Shown piece by piece: positions 26,501 to 35,093 of a DNA stretch of 64,000 bases. Position 1 is the first letter of the stretch, and every line of letters starts with the position of its first letter. The notes under the pieces are model-generated. The model had not been told where the DNA came from. It saw nothing but the letters and a program-made list of their open reading frames with translations, and searched no databases. The position numbers and the translations under genes are program-made. This stretch comes from Pseudomonas hunanensis (GTDB lineage: Bacteria; Pseudomonadota; Gammaproteobacteria; Pseudomonadales; Pseudomonadaceae). Where the stretch lies: positions 61,045-125,044 of the forward strand of contig NZ_QJRC01000066.1 of NCBI RefSeq assembly GCF_013393325.1, read 5' to 3'.

Positions 26501-28235
26501 CGAACATGCCCATGACCAGATCCGGGGCCGGATGATCCACCGCACGCTGAAACGCCAGCGGCATGAGCGTGGTTCGGGGGCGCTGGGCATCCAACCGTCC
26601 GGCACAGTAGTCGACGATAGCTTGCAGACCTACCTCACTCAGCGTGCCGCCCAGCTTGGCGCTGAGGGCGCTGAACAGCAGGGAGCAGCGCCACTCGCGG
26701 GCAAAGCGGGTGACCCGCTCTGGCTGCAGGGCGGGGTCGAGCTGCTCGGATACATAGGTGGGATAGCGGCCGCCAATGTCTACACGCTCGACCAGTGATC
26801 GTAGATAGTCGCCGGTCAACCAGGGGGCGATCAGTTGCTCGTCACGATGCTCGATTTTCGTGATCACCGCATCGCCCAGCACGCTCAGGTTGCCGATGGC
26901 AAATTCGGTCAGCGTGATGCTGCGGGTTTCGATGACGCCATCCCCAGGCCCCACACCCACCCCTCCGGGCACGCCCCGCGCTGTGGTCAGGGTCAGCAGC
27001 AAATCGGCGGCGTAGTAGTTCGCTTCATCGGGTTGATCCCGCAGCATCTGCTGCCTGAGCTGCGCATCAGTGTAGCTGTGCAGGTCCTCGACACCCTCGA
27101 GGGCAGAGCTGCCTAGCGACTCGGCCTGCGCCAAAGCCAGCTCGAACAGCCCGCGCTGGAACGCGAATTTATCTTGTGCCTGTGCGCGGTAGAGCCCCAA
27201 AGGGGTCGAAACGTCGGCCTCGTCCGCAGCGTGATAACCCGCGATGAACCACTGCGCGGGGTCGCTGGCGCTCGAATAGAAATGCTCCAGCGACGCCACA
27301 TCATTGAACGTCGAAACCTGCCAGCAATCCACCTGGCCCAGCATGCGCTCAAGCAACAGGGTGCACTGCACGGAAAACACGTCGCCAGTGCATTCATGGC
27401 GGCGCCAAGTCAACGAGGTAAAACGCTGGGTCTCGGCCAACTCATCGCGCAATGCGGTGGCGAAGGCATCGTAGCCGGAAAACCCTTTGACCACCCCACT
27501 GGGGGCACACCACAGCACCTGCTCGCCTTCGTCCCACTCACCACGCACAAGCAGTTGCGTCTGCAGCTGGGTGACGCTGTCAGCGCCATCATTCAGTTGC
27601 ACCTCGACGCTGAACACCGAAGGTAGCTGCGCTCCACCCTTGAGCAGCCCCAATACGCAGTCACGTTGCTGGGCATCGAGGTCTTGCAGGGGCAGGCTTT
27701 GCAGCAGGGTCGACTTGATGACCTGCGCAAGCCAGCGATCCCGGCTAACGCCATGGAAGCCGACGTTCGCCCAATAGTCGACCTGGGCCTGGCGAAACCG
27801 CTCTGGCAGTGTCGACACCAGTCGGTTCAGCTCAGCCAGTACGCCGTCCGCAGCTACCGAGGTAAATTCCAACGGCTCGCCGGCGGTATTACGCATAACG
27901 TACGGCAGTGCAACCCGGACAGAGAAAGTTCCACCTGCCAGCCCCATCGCCTCCAACGTGCAGCCCTGGCGCAGGGCATCGAGCAAGGCATCGACCAGTG
28001 GCCGCGAAAACCAGGAATCATAAGGGCGGTACTGGCCAGTGACAGCCCCGTCGTAGGGGATATCCAGGATGACAGGGCCTGCATCCGGTAACTCGGCAGC
28101 GGCAATGCTACCTAGATGCGCAGCCAGCACTTGCAAGGCCTGCTGCGAGGCCAGCTGGCGCAGGGTCGGGCGATCAGCGAACGCCAGCGACACCGCGCGC
28201 TGGTAGTCCGGTGTGGTTCTGGTTTCGATTGGCAT
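23556..28235 (-). CDS. giant DUF6543 / dermonecrotic-toxin-domain protein
   Basis: 1559 residues. Large Pseudomonas proteins of this type carry the DUF6543 'dermonecrotic toxin' domain. Here the region of about residues 25-690 (ILDIPYDGAVTGQYRPYDSWFSRPLVDALLDAL, QVDCWQVSTFNDVASLEHFYS, DLVMGMFVLYSVEPYSLVLYRPLYGQQGL) is followed by a hydrophobic stretch (about 700-770, ATLLLRGPIATVAWLAQSVLGAM). After that come a YQVQGRQYVILAGDTYQV segment, a coiled coil (about 918-980), helical segments and a C-terminal domain of about 250 residues with no visible catalytic signature. No signal peptide. It stands alone, convergent with the deacetylase gene, with betT upstream. Target and secretion route are unknown. 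Its start region is folded in a strong hairpin (see 28243). Confidence 0.82.
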   Translation of the reverse strand: MPIETRTTPDYQRAVSLAFADRPTLRQLASQQALQVLAAHLGSIAAAELPDAGPVILDIPYDGAVTGQYRPYDSWFSRPLVDALLDALRQGCTLEAMGLAGGTFSVRVALPYVMRNTAGEPLEFTSVAADGVLAELNRLVSTLPERFRQAQVDYWANVGFHGVSRDRWLAQVIKSTLLQSLPLQDLDAQQRDCVLGLLKGGAQLPSVFSVEVQLNDGADSVTQLQTQLLVRGEWDEGEQVLWCAPSGVVKGFSGYDAFATALRDELAETQRFTSLTWRRHECTGDVFSVQCTLLLERMLGQVDCWQVSTFNDVASLEHFYSSASDPAQWFIAGYHAADEADVSTPLGLYRAQAQDKFAFQRGLFELALAQAESLGSSALEGVEDLHSYTDAQLRQQMLRDQPDEANYYAADLLLTLTTARGVPGGVGVGPGDGVIETRSITLTEFAIGNLSVLGDAVITKIEHRDEQLIAPWLTGDYLRSLVERVDIGGRYPTYVSEQLDPALQPERVTRFAREWRCSLLFSALSAKLGGTLSEVGLQAIVDYCAGRLDAQRPRTTLMPLAFQRAVDHPAPDLVMGMFVLYSVEPYSLVLYRPLYGQQGLTEFSGFEALMEAVRDNKALRESVLQWLDPQARAVYDHGGFFEPHLGAPIIDTSLLPGRADPPTLIQLPWVAEVDRLMYDGNRRLLVELAGRQSVSTRQSRWALLQQGAWLLFDVATLLLRGPIATVAWLAQSVLGAMRDAQAFSEGSAFERSAAVVDALLNLGMALVHVRLPSVDPVGPTRMTKPLPRLAMASTDSALAVMPVQGEASQLANRTSQVLDFSWRGAQGVNVLTSQQRTSLRRLASAVELTGVSPDALGVYQVQGRQYVILAGDTYQVELQGSAARIVGPQDAHGPWLVRGQGNWRIDTALRLVGGGPKSRLELAQRKNKSDFEQLNQRQNELLAERNTLGNFFEASKDKVKAKEAELDRLRQHAQSITDSSLAAKFDERIASVQGEVAIAKALSLDDLKKMVDCTIRLDDVMTSMSEQRFASQALFAVLPRQRGIIRHELIDYGVGFYNEAVMQVNEADLPDVLNGMAAKPESAEELNHYRFARANLEKVLSWQLDLIEVSEVLDVLIESLQSDGLVLWDAVLDTRVEKRAVLKFLQDSRKLSGIGLRLRSLLDLGELSLTREAPVDERELIQALDYLAGDELKSAGAAHEELITADGLPLTTQQQVLSSTLDTYQSTRARLDYLAETSPELLVEAKVAQYKDVLHRLTSQAEQLLAQVVRELELSTPAQPKTRLYAQRPGTLRIARTYDGRSVVGEEVEVSGERVVQQHDVTGQVLRTFRQDGDRFVEQRPAVAEEQGTEAAVNAGLARGKARAALKQVDGVIRLVRKYAKAEDPFGIRTIIDHHVSQLEEAGKLLKRAGIESEFGSRLADDIERLESVQRDYLISTYTSTSHPSANSLRFLVEQEQVRITRTVTRTPLGAGDFLDVFEIRRVPAPGKAKGAGLWEAHFHYPAADTPVRQFSKGHLKLWAQRTLGREAQLRAAASAGELLAIYRGNLRWADVEGLIPFE

Positions 28236-28242
28236 GCGAGGT

Positions 28243-28274
28243 CACCCTGGGTGATGAATGAATCACCCAGGGTG
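28243..28274 (-). promoter_or_regulatory. perfect hairpin sequestering the Shine-Dalgarno of the DUF6543 gene
   Basis: CACCCTGGGTGAT and its exact complement (13 bp each) are separated by 6 bp. In the minus-strand mRNA the 3' arm (ATCACCCAGGGTG) contains the GGGTGA that would pair with 16S rRNA 6-7 nt before the AUG at 28235. The ribosome-binding site is therefore masked unless the stem is opened, or the dyad is a DNA operator. On the plus strand the stem is followed by CGTTTT, so terminator function on that strand is a third option. Confidence 0.7.
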
Positions 28275-28349
28275 CGTTTTCGCGAAAGGCGGGAGGCACT
28301 AATTAATGCTGCACAAGTCATTCACCCGGCTCAACGATCACCTGCAGGA

Positions 28350-28384
28350 AACAAAAGAGGCCCGATTCCTTCGAACCGGGCCTC
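28350..28384 (-). terminator. betT terminator
   Basis: GAGGCCCGGTTCG-AAGG-AATCGGGCCTC-type stem followed on the minus strand by TTTTGTTT, 20 bp after the betT stop. It insulates the DUF6543 gene from betT transcription. Confidence 0.9.
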
Positions 28385-28403
28385 TGCCTCACAGCAACAG
28401 CAA

Positions 28404-30407
28404 TCAGCTGTACACACGCCCCAGCAACTGGCGGTGGCTTTCGAACTGATCCAGCACATCACGCACGATTTGTTCGCGAGTGAAGCCCATCAGGTCGTAT
28501 TCCTGGCTGCCGTCGTGCAGGTACACCTCGGCGCGGTAGAAGCGCTGCTGCACCTCCGGCTCGCCTTCGACCGGCGCCTCGCTCGGCGCGGCCAGGTAAC
28601 CGTCCAGGCTGGCTTCGTAGACGAAGGGGTTACCCTCTTCCATCATCACCCGCAGGCCCATCATGTTGCGCGACTGGCCAACCCGGGTTTCTACCTCGAA
28701 GCCCAGGGTCTGCAGCTGTGCGGCCGCTTCTTTCAGCGCCGGGCTGACCTGCTTGTCCATGAACCGCTGCACCACGGCCTGGGTGGGCTGCAGTTCCAGC
28801 TGGCTCAGGCGCTCGCTGAAGCCGCGGCGACCGCGGGCGGCCAGCTCGGCACGCTCCTGCTCGACTGCCACGTCCTGCTTCATGGCCTTGTACAACCCGA
28901 ACATGAACAGTACCAGCACCACCGAGAACGGCAGGCCCGCCAGCACCACCATGGTCTGCATGGCCTCGAAGTTACCGGCGAACAGCAGGCCGATGGTGAC
29001 CAGGGTGATAACCACCGACCAGAACACCACCATCCAGTGCGGGGCGTCTTCGTCGACCTTGCCGCCTTTGCACGACAGGTTGGCCATCATCACCGCACCG
29101 GAGTCGGCCGGGGTAAGGAACAGCACGAAGCCGACGAACACCGCCACACCAATCACGATCTTGGCTGCCGGGAAGTATTCCAGCAGTTGGTAGATCGACA
29201 TCGACGGCTGTTCCAGCGCAGTCTTGCCCAGCTCCACGGCGCCCTGGTTGATCACCAAGTCCAGTGCGGTGTTGCCGAAGATCGACAGCCACGCCAAGGT
29301 GAAGCCCAGCGGGATCAACAGCACACCCATCACCAACTGGCGCACGGTGCGGCCCTTGGAGATACGGGCAATGAACATACCGACGAATGGGCCCCAGGAG
29401 ATCCACCAGGCCCAATAGAACACGGTCCACAGGCCCAGCCAGCGCTCGGACTTGCCGGCTTCGCCTTCGTACACATACAGGTCGAAGGTTTTCAGCACGA
29501 TGCCGTTCAGGTAGTCGCCGACGTTCTGCACGAAGCCGTTGAGCAGGTGCAGGGTTTCACCGCCCAGCAGCACGAAGATCAGCAGGCCGCTGAACAGCAT
29601 GATGTTCAGGTTGGACAGGCGGCGAATGCCGTTTTCCACACCCGACACCGCAGCCACGGTGGCCACACCGGCCATGACCAGGATCACCACCAGCAGGTTG
29701 GTCTTGCTGTGGTCCATGCCGAACAGGTATTCCAGGCCCGAGGATACCTGCATCGAGCCGATACCTAGGTTGGTCACCAGGCCCAGCAGGGTGACGAACA
29801 TGCCAAAGATGTCGACGGCGTTGCCGGCAGCACCCTTGACCCAACGCTCGCCGACCAGCGGGTACAGCGCCGAACGCAGGGCCAGCGGCTGGTTGTGGCG
29901 GTAGGCGAAGTAACCCACGGCCAGGCCGACCAGGGCATAGATCGCCCAGCCGTGCAGGCCCCAGTGCAGGAAGGTCAGCTGCAGGCCCTGGCGCGCGGCC
30001 TCGAGGCTGGCCGGGGTGCCTTCCGGTGGGTTGAAGTAGTGGTCCAGCGGCTCGGAAGCGCCGAAGTACAGCAGCGAAATACCGATACCGGACGAGAACA
30101 GCATGCCGGCCCAGGCGCCATAGCTGAAGTCAGGCTGGTCATCCTTGCCACCCAGCTTGAGGCTGCCGTAGTCGGAGAAGGCCAGGTAGACGACGAACAG
30201 CAAGTAGCCGCAGATGACCAGCATGTAGTACCAGCCAAAGGTACGCGTCAGCCATTTCTGGGCCACGCCCAGCACTTGGCCTGCGGTTTCGGGTACAGCG
30301 ATCAGCAAGGCAGTCAGAACAAGGATCATCAGCGCGGAGGTGAAGAACACCACGCGGTTGACCCGTACCCTCTCGGCGGGGGGCTTGGTAAGTGAGGCAG
30401 AACTCAT
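28404..30407 (-). CDS. betT: BCCT-family choline transporter BetT
   Basis: Inner-membrane choline/H+ or Na+ symporter of the betaine-choline-carnitine family, 667 residues with 12 TM segments and a long cytosolic C-terminal tail (about 150 residues, including DGSQEYDLMGFTREQIVRDVLDQFESHRQLL) as in osmoregulated BetT. Characteristic segments are GYLLFVVYLAFSDYGSLKLGGKDDQPDF, SSGIGISLLYFGASEPLDHY, the aromatic-box segment WTVFYWAWWISWGPFVGMFIARISKGRTVRQ, and FLTPADSGAVMMANLSCKGG. It lies divergent from betIBA, sharing the control region with the BetI operator. Confidence 0.95.
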   Translation of the reverse strand: MSSASLTKPPAERVRVNRVVFFTSALMILVLTALLIAVPETAGQVLGVAQKWLTRTFGWYYMLVICGYLLFVVYLAFSDYGSLKLGGKDDQPDFSYGAWAGMLFSSGIGISLLYFGASEPLDHYFNPPEGTPASLEAARQGLQLTFLHWGLHGWAIYALVGLAVGYFAYRHNQPLALRSALYPLVGERWVKGAAGNAVDIFGMFVTLLGLVTNLGIGSMQVSSGLEYLFGMDHSKTNLLVVILVMAGVATVAAVSGVENGIRRLSNLNIMLFSGLLIFVLLGGETLHLLNGFVQNVGDYLNGIVLKTFDLYVYEGEAGKSERWLGLWTVFYWAWWISWGPFVGMFIARISKGRTVRQLVMGVLLIPLGFTLAWLSIFGNTALDLVINQGAVELGKTALEQPSMSIYQLLEYFPAAKIVIGVAVFVGFVLFLTPADSGAVMMANLSCKGGKVDEDAPHWMVVFWSVVITLVTIGLLFAGNFEAMQTMVVLAGLPFSVVLVLFMFGLYKAMKQDVAVEQERAELAARGRRGFSERLSQLELQPTQAVVQRFMDKQVSPALKEAAAQLQTLGFEVETRVGQSRNMMGLRVMMEEGNPFVYEASLDGYLAAPSEAPVEGEPEVQQRFYRAEVYLHDGSQEYDLMGFTREQIVRDVLDQFESHRQLLGRVYS

Positions 30408-30794
30408 TGCACGAATGCTCCGGGCAGTACGGCTGTGGAGGCTAATCAGTCTTTCCCGAGCAATTGGTGGAATATCCCCACTGCGTCAGGTGTTATAAAA
30501 GCACCCTGGAAACCGTGATCCCGAATCGATACGTTGCAAAAAAACAGACAGGTGGCCTGCTGAAAATGCCACGCATCCGCAGAGGTGCGCGCATTCGTCA
30601 CAGATCACCCCGCCCGCTCCAAGGGCCTGCCGCAGGGCCAAAAGCCGCGCGGCAGAATCTGCATTTCGCATCGCTCATGCCCGTCAACGCCTTGTATTCC
30701 GGGGGTTACGCGATTTCCTGGGGTGTCAATCCGTGCCTTCTCGACCGCCTGAAAAACTGTCAATGGCACAAATTGTCGCAGAGCTTATTCTTTA
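30408..30794. other. betT-betI intergenic region, left part
   Basis: Non-coding DNA upstream of the divergent betT. No clear promoter for betT was found by eye. TGGCACAAATTGTCGC near 30764-30779 resembles a sigma54 element but has 11 instead of 10 bp between GG and GC. A BetI operator follows at 30795. Confidence 0.4.
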
Positions 30795-30827
30795 TTGATT
30801 GAACGTTCAATCAAAACAAAATAGACT
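30795..30827 (+). promoter_or_regulatory. BetI operator and betIBA promoter
   Basis: TTGATTGAACGTTCAATCAA (30795-30814) is a perfect 20-bp palindrome of the TetR/BetI type. TTGAAC (30799-30804) inside it and TAGACT (30822-30827) form a -35/-10 pair with 17-bp spacing, so bound BetI would cover the -35. Choline binding by BetI would relieve repression, as known in E. coli and P. aeruginosa. Confidence 0.82.
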
Positions 30828-30883
30828 GGCCTTCGCCGAGTCAGCCGCCTGTCGTCTGCTCGCAGGCCTGAGGAGATAGCAAG

Positions 30884-31540
30884 ATGCCCAAGGTCGGTAT
30901 GCAACCCATCCGCCGCCAGCAGTTGATCGAAGCCACGTTGCAGGCGGTCGATCAGGTCGGTCTGGGGGACGCCAGCATTGCGCTGATTGCCCGTTTGGCC
31001 GGTGTGTCGAACGGCATCATCAGTCACTACTTTCGGGACAAGAATGGCCTGATCGCAGCGACGATGGGTTACATCATGAGCATGCTCAACGAAGGCGTTA
31101 GAGCACGTCGCCAGGCCCTGACGGACGACAGCCCGCGTGCCCACCTGAAAGTGATCATCGAGGGCAACTTCGATGCCAGCCAGGTGAACGGCCCGGCAAT
31201 GAAAACCTGGTTGGCCTTTTGGGCTTCCAGCATGCACCAGCCCGATTTGCACAGGTTGCAGCGGATCAACGACCACCGCTTGTATTCCAACCTGTGCTGC
31301 CAGTTCCGCCGCACCCTGCCGCTCTACCATGCGCGCAAGGCAGCCCGCGGCCTGGCGGCCTTGATCGACGGCTTGTGGCTGCGTGGTGCCCTGTCGGGTG
31401 ATGCATTCGACACCGACCAGGCAATACGGATTGCTTACGAATACATGGATCTACAACTGGCTAAACAGCACACCCTGGGCACAAACGACCAGGCCGCTGA
31501 ACAAGCGCGCACGGCCCTTGCCAACCCGGCAGGAGCGTGA
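30884..31540 (+). CDS. betI: transcriptional repressor BetI (TetR family)
   Basis: Choline-responsive repressor of the betaine pathway. 218 residues: N-terminal helix-turn-helix ([52 protein letters not shown], residues 10-62) and ligand domain with [28 protein letters not shown] and [16 protein letters not shown]. It is about 20 residues longer than the usual ~197, with an Ala/Thr/Gln-rich tail after [22 protein letters not shown] precedes the ATG. First gene of betI-betB-betA; the palindrome at 30795 is its presumed autoregulatory operator. Confidence 0.95.
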   Translation: MPKVGMQPIRRQQLIEATLQAVDQVGLGDASIALIARLAGVSNGIISHYFRDKNGLIAATMGYIMSMLNEGVRARRQALTDDSPRAHLKVIIEGNFDASQVNGPAMKTWLAFWASSMHQPDLHRLQRINDHRLYSNLCCQFRRTLPLYHARKAARGLAALIDGLWLRGALSGDAFDTDQAIRIAYEYMDLQLAKQHTLGTNDQAAEQARTALANPAGA

Positions 31541-31579
31541 CGCGCTAGCCAAACCACACACTGCACTTGCGAGGACACT

Positions 31580-33052
31580 ATGGCCCGTTTCGGAACGCAA
31601 AAACTCTACATTGATGGCGCTTACGTCGACGCTGGCAGCGATGCCACTTTCGAAGCCATCAACCCGGCCACTGGCGAAGTCCTCGCCCACGTACAGCGTG
31701 CCACCGAGGCCGACGTCGAGAAGGCCGTGGAAAGCGCCGAGCGTGGCCAGAAGGTCTGGGCTGCGATGACCGCCATGCAGCGTTCGCGCATCCTGCGCCG
31801 CGCTGTCGACATCCTGCGCGAGCGCAACGATGAACTGGCTCAGCTGGAAACCCTGGACACCGGCAAGTCGTACTCCGAAACCCGCTACGTCGACATCGTT
31901 ACCGGCGCCGATGTGCTGGAATACTACGCAGGCCTGGTACCGGCCATCGAAGGCGAGCAGATCCCGCTGCGCGAATCGTCCTTTGTCTACACCCGCCGCG
32001 AGCCGCTGGGCGTGACCGTGGGTATCGGCGCCTGGAACTACCCGATCCAGATCGCCCTGTGGAAATCCGCCCCGGCCCTGGCCGCTGGCAACGCGATGAT
32101 CTTCAAGCCGTCGGAAGTCACCTCGCTGACCACCCTGAAACTGGCCGAGATCTACACCGAAGCCGGCCTGCCGAATGGCGTGTTCAACGTGCTGACCGGC
32201 AGTGGCCGCGAAGTCGGTACCTGGCTGACCGAGCACCCACGCATCGAAAAAGTGTCCTTCACCGGCGGCACCACCACCGGCAAGAAAGTCATGGCCAGCG
32301 CCTCCAGCTCCTCGCTGAAGGAGGTCACCATGGAACTGGGCGGCAAGTCGCCACTGATCATCTGCGCCGACGCCGACCTGGACAAGGCCGCCGACATCGC
32401 CATGATGGCCAACTTCTACAGCTCGGGCCAGGTGTGCACCAACGGCACCCGCGTGTTCATCCCAGCTGAAATGAAGGCTGCCTTCGAAGCCAAGATCGCC
32501 GAGCGCGTTGCCCGCATTCGCGTTGGCAACCCGGAAGACGAAAACACCAACTTCGGCCCGCTGGTCAGCTTCGCGCACATGGAAAACGTGCTGAGCTACA
32601 TCGCCAAGGGCAAAGAAGAAGGTGCCCGCGTCCTGTGCGGCGGCGAGCGTCTGACCGAAGGCGAATTCGCCAAGGGCGCCTTCGTGGCCCCGACCGTGTT
32701 CACCGATTGCAGCGACGACATGACCATCGTCAAGGAAGAGATCTTCGGCCCGGTCATGAGCATTCTGTCCTACGAGACCGAAGAAGAAGTGATCCGTCGC
32801 GCCAACGACACCGAGTACGGCCTGGCTGCCGGTGTGTGCACCAACGACATCACCCGCGCCCACCGCATCATCCACAAGCTCGAAGCCGGTATCTGCTGGA
32901 TCAACGCCTGGGGTGAATCGCCGGCCGAAATGCCGGTCGGTGGCTACAAGCAGTCGGGCGTTGGCCGTGAGAACGGCGTCAGCTCGCTGGCTCAATACAC
33001 TCGCATCAAGTCGGTCCAGGTTGAGCTGGGCGGCTACAACTCGGTTTTCTAA
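31580..33052 (+). CDS. betB: betaine aldehyde dehydrogenase
   Basis: Oxidises betaine aldehyde to glycine betaine with NAD(P)+, the second step of choline oxidation, giving an osmoprotectant and a carbon/nitrogen source. 490 residues, normal length. Motifs: [32 protein letters not shown] for the cofactor, [12 protein letters not shown], the catalytic glutamate in [13 protein letters not shown], the catalytic cysteine in [11 protein letters not shown], and [20 protein letters not shown] before the ATG. 39 bp after betI and 77 bp before betA. Confidence 0.97.
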   Translation: MARFGTQKLYIDGAYVDAGSDATFEAINPATGEVLAHVQRATEADVEKAVESAERGQKVWAAMTAMQRSRILRRAVDILRERNDELAQLETLDTGKSYSETRYVDIVTGADVLEYYAGLVPAIEGEQIPLRESSFVYTRREPLGVTVGIGAWNYPIQIALWKSAPALAAGNAMIFKPSEVTSLTTLKLAEIYTEAGLPNGVFNVLTGSGREVGTWLTEHPRIEKVSFTGGTTTGKKVMASASSSSLKEVTMELGGKSPLIICADADLDKAADIAMMANFYSSGQVCTNGTRVFIPAEMKAAFEAKIAERVARIRVGNPEDENTNFGPLVSFAHMENVLSYIAKGKEEGARVLCGGERLTEGEFAKGAFVAPTVFTDCSDDMTIVKEEIFGPVMSILSYETEEEVIRRANDTEYGLAAGVCTNDITRAHRIIHKLEAGICWINAWGESPAEMPVGGYKQSGVGRENGVSSLAQYTRIKSVQVELGGYNSVF

Positions 33053-33065
33053 ACCCTGTCTAGCC

Positions 33066-33091
33066 ACGCCCGTGCCGCTGTGCACGGGCGT
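33066..33091 (+). other. hairpin between betB and betA
   Basis: ACGCCCGTGC and GCACGGGCGT are perfectly complementary with a 6-bp loop, followed only by TTCCC. It is probably an mRNA-stabilising or partly attenuating intercistronic structure, not a full terminator. Confidence 0.5.
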
Positions 33092-33129
33092 TCCCGCTCC
33101 CTGATCACCGCCAACACGAGGGTACTTTC

Positions 33130-34827
33130 ATGTCCCAAGAATTCGATTACATCATCGTCGGTGCCGGCTCGGCCGGTAACACCCTGGCTACCCGCCTGAC
33201 CGAAGACGCCGGCGTCACCGTCCTGCTGCTTGAAGCCGGTGGCCCTGATTACCGCTTCGACTTCCGCACCCAGATGCCAGCTGCCCTGGCCTTCCCGCTG
33301 CAGGGCCGCCGCTACAACTGGGCCTACGAGACCGATCCCGAGCCGCACATGGACGGCCGCCGCATGGAATGTGGCCGTGGCAAAGGCCTGGGTGGCTCGT
33401 CGCTGATCAACGGCATGTGCTACATCCGTGGCAACGCCATGGACTTCGACGGCTGGGCAGAACTGCCAGGCCTGCAAGACTGGACCTACCTGGACTGCCT
33501 GCCGTACTTCCGCAAAGCCGAAACCCGCGACATCGGCCCGAACGACTACCACGGTGGCGAAGGCCCGGTCAGCGTCGCCACGCCGAAGGCTGGCAACAAC
33601 CCGTTGTTCCACGCCATGGTTGAAGCCGGCGTACAAGCCGGTTACCCACGCACCGAAGACCTCAACGGCTACCAGCAGGAAGGCTTCGGCCCGATGGACC
33701 GTTCGGTCACCAAGAACGGCCGCCGTTCCAGCACCGCCCGTGGCTACCTGGACCAGGCCAAGAAGCGCCCGAACCTGACCATCGTCACCCACGCTCTGAG
33801 CGACCGCGTGCTGTTCGACGGCAAGCGCGCCGTAGGCGTGACCTATCTGGTCGGCGACAGTGAAGAGCGCGTTGAAGCCCGCGCCCGCAAGGAAGTGATC
33901 GTCAGCTCCGGCGCCATCGCCTCGCCGCAGCTGCTGCAGCGCTCCGGCGTTGGCCCGCGCGCCCTGCTGGAAAGCCTCGACATCCCGGTTGTGCACGATC
34001 TGCCGGGCGTTGGCGAAAACCTGCAGGACCACCTTGAGCTGTACCTGCAGTACGCCTGCACCCAACCGGTATCGCTGTACCCATCGCTGCTTTGGTGGAA
34101 CCAGCCAGCCATCGGTGCAGAGTGGATGTTCAAAGGCACCGGTATCGGCGCCAGCAACCAGTTCGAGGCCGGTGGTTTCATCCGTACCCGCCCTGAGTTC
34201 AAGTGGCCGAACATTCAGTACCACTTCCTGCCAGTCGCCATTAACTACAACGGCTCCAATGGCGTGAAGGAACACGGCTTCCAGGCGCACATGGGCTCCA
34301 TGCGCTCGCCTGCCCGCGGCCGCATCCAGGCCAAGTCGAAAGACCCGCGCCAGCACCCAAGCATCCTGTTCAACTACATGTCCACCGAGCAGGACTGGCA
34401 GGAGTTCCGCGATGGTATCCGCCTGACCCGCGAAATCATGGCCCAGCCGGCGCTGGACCCGTACCGTGGCCGCGAAATCAGCCCGGGCGCCGACGTGCAA
34501 ACCGACGAGCAGCTGGACAAGTTCATCCGCGAGCACGCCGAAACCGCCTTCCACCCGTCCTGCTCGTGCAAGATGGGCACCGACGACATGGCAGTGGTCG
34601 ATGGCGAAGGCCGCGTGCATGGCATGAAGGGCCTGCGTGTGGTCGATGCGTCGATCATGCCGCTGATCATCACCGGCAACCTCAACGCCACCACGATCAT
34701 GATCGCCGAGAAAATTTCGGACAAGATCCGCGGCCGCAAGCCGTTGCCGCGCAGCACCGCCAAGTACTATGTGGCGGGTGATGCACCGGTGAAAGGCAAG
34801 CCGATGCGTGAAGTGAAGCAGGCGTAA
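33130..34827 (+). CDS. betA: choline dehydrogenase
   Basis: Membrane-associated FAD enzyme of the GMC oxidoreductase family; oxidises choline to betaine aldehyde, passing electrons to the respiratory chain. 565 residues. It has the N-terminal dinucleotide-binding motif [17 protein letters not shown] (residues 7-23), GMC signature 1 in [28 protein letters not shown], signature 2 in [19 protein letters not shown], and the catalytic histidine region [10 protein letters not shown] with [28 protein letters not shown]. Last gene of betIBA; a REP pair follows its stop. Confidence 0.97.
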   Translation: MSQEFDYIIVGAGSAGNTLATRLTEDAGVTVLLLEAGGPDYRFDFRTQMPAALAFPLQGRRYNWAYETDPEPHMDGRRMECGRGKGLGGSSLINGMCYIRGNAMDFDGWAELPGLQDWTYLDCLPYFRKAETRDIGPNDYHGGEGPVSVATPKAGNNPLFHAMVEAGVQAGYPRTEDLNGYQQEGFGPMDRSVTKNGRRSSTARGYLDQAKKRPNLTIVTHALSDRVLFDGKRAVGVTYLVGDSEERVEARARKEVIVSSGAIASPQLLQRSGVGPRALLESLDIPVVHDLPGVGENLQDHLELYLQYACTQPVSLYPSLLWWNQPAIGAEWMFKGTGIGASNQFEAGGFIRTRPEFKWPNIQYHFLPVAINYNGSNGVKEHGFQAHMGSMRSPARGRIQAKSKDPRQHPSILFNYMSTEQDWQEFRDGIRLTREIMAQPALDPYRGREISPGADVQTDEQLDKFIREHAETAFHPSCSCKMGTDDMAVVDGEGRVHGMKGLRVVDASIMPLIITGNLNATTIMIAEKISDKIRGRKPLPRSTAKYYVAGDAPVKGKPMREVKQA

Positions 34828-34835
34828 ACCTGCAC

Positions 34836-34930
34836 CGGCCTTTTCGCGGGTAAACCCGCTCCCACACGGACATCACAAATCTCAAGTATTGTGAAAATCC
34901 TGTGGGAGCGGGCGTGCCCGCGAAGAGGCC
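34836..34930. repeat. REP pair (inverted), P. putida type
   Basis: Inverted REP copies at 34836-34867 and 34899-34930 with the TTCGCGGGTAAACCCGCTCCCACA core, the same subtype as at 1849. One arm is degenerate (GGGCGTGCCCGCG in place of GGGTTTACCCGCG). It separates betA from the antiporter gene. Confidence 0.9.
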
Positions 34931-35093
34931 CGCCCAGGCAACACACGGAAAGGCACCCACTGCGGTGCCTTTTGCACATCTGCAGAAACGCTTTACATGC
35001 TGCCAATTCATCAGGTTAGAATCGATTGGCACGCGACCTGCTAGCGACACGCTATCAAGCCTCCTCCCGCCCGTTGTCCCGGAGTACCTGCCT

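Noticed and set aside
30764..30779. Sigma54 promoter TGGCACAAATTGTCGC upstream of betI
   Set aside because: There are 11 bp between GG and GC where the factor requires 10, and a good sigma70-type promoter coincides with the BetI operator further downstream.
34902..35093. N-terminal extension of the antiporter from ATG 34902
   Set aside because: The first codons would encode the REP element ([11 protein letters not shown]), and only the TTG at 35094 has a Shine-Dalgarno and gives the family N-terminus.
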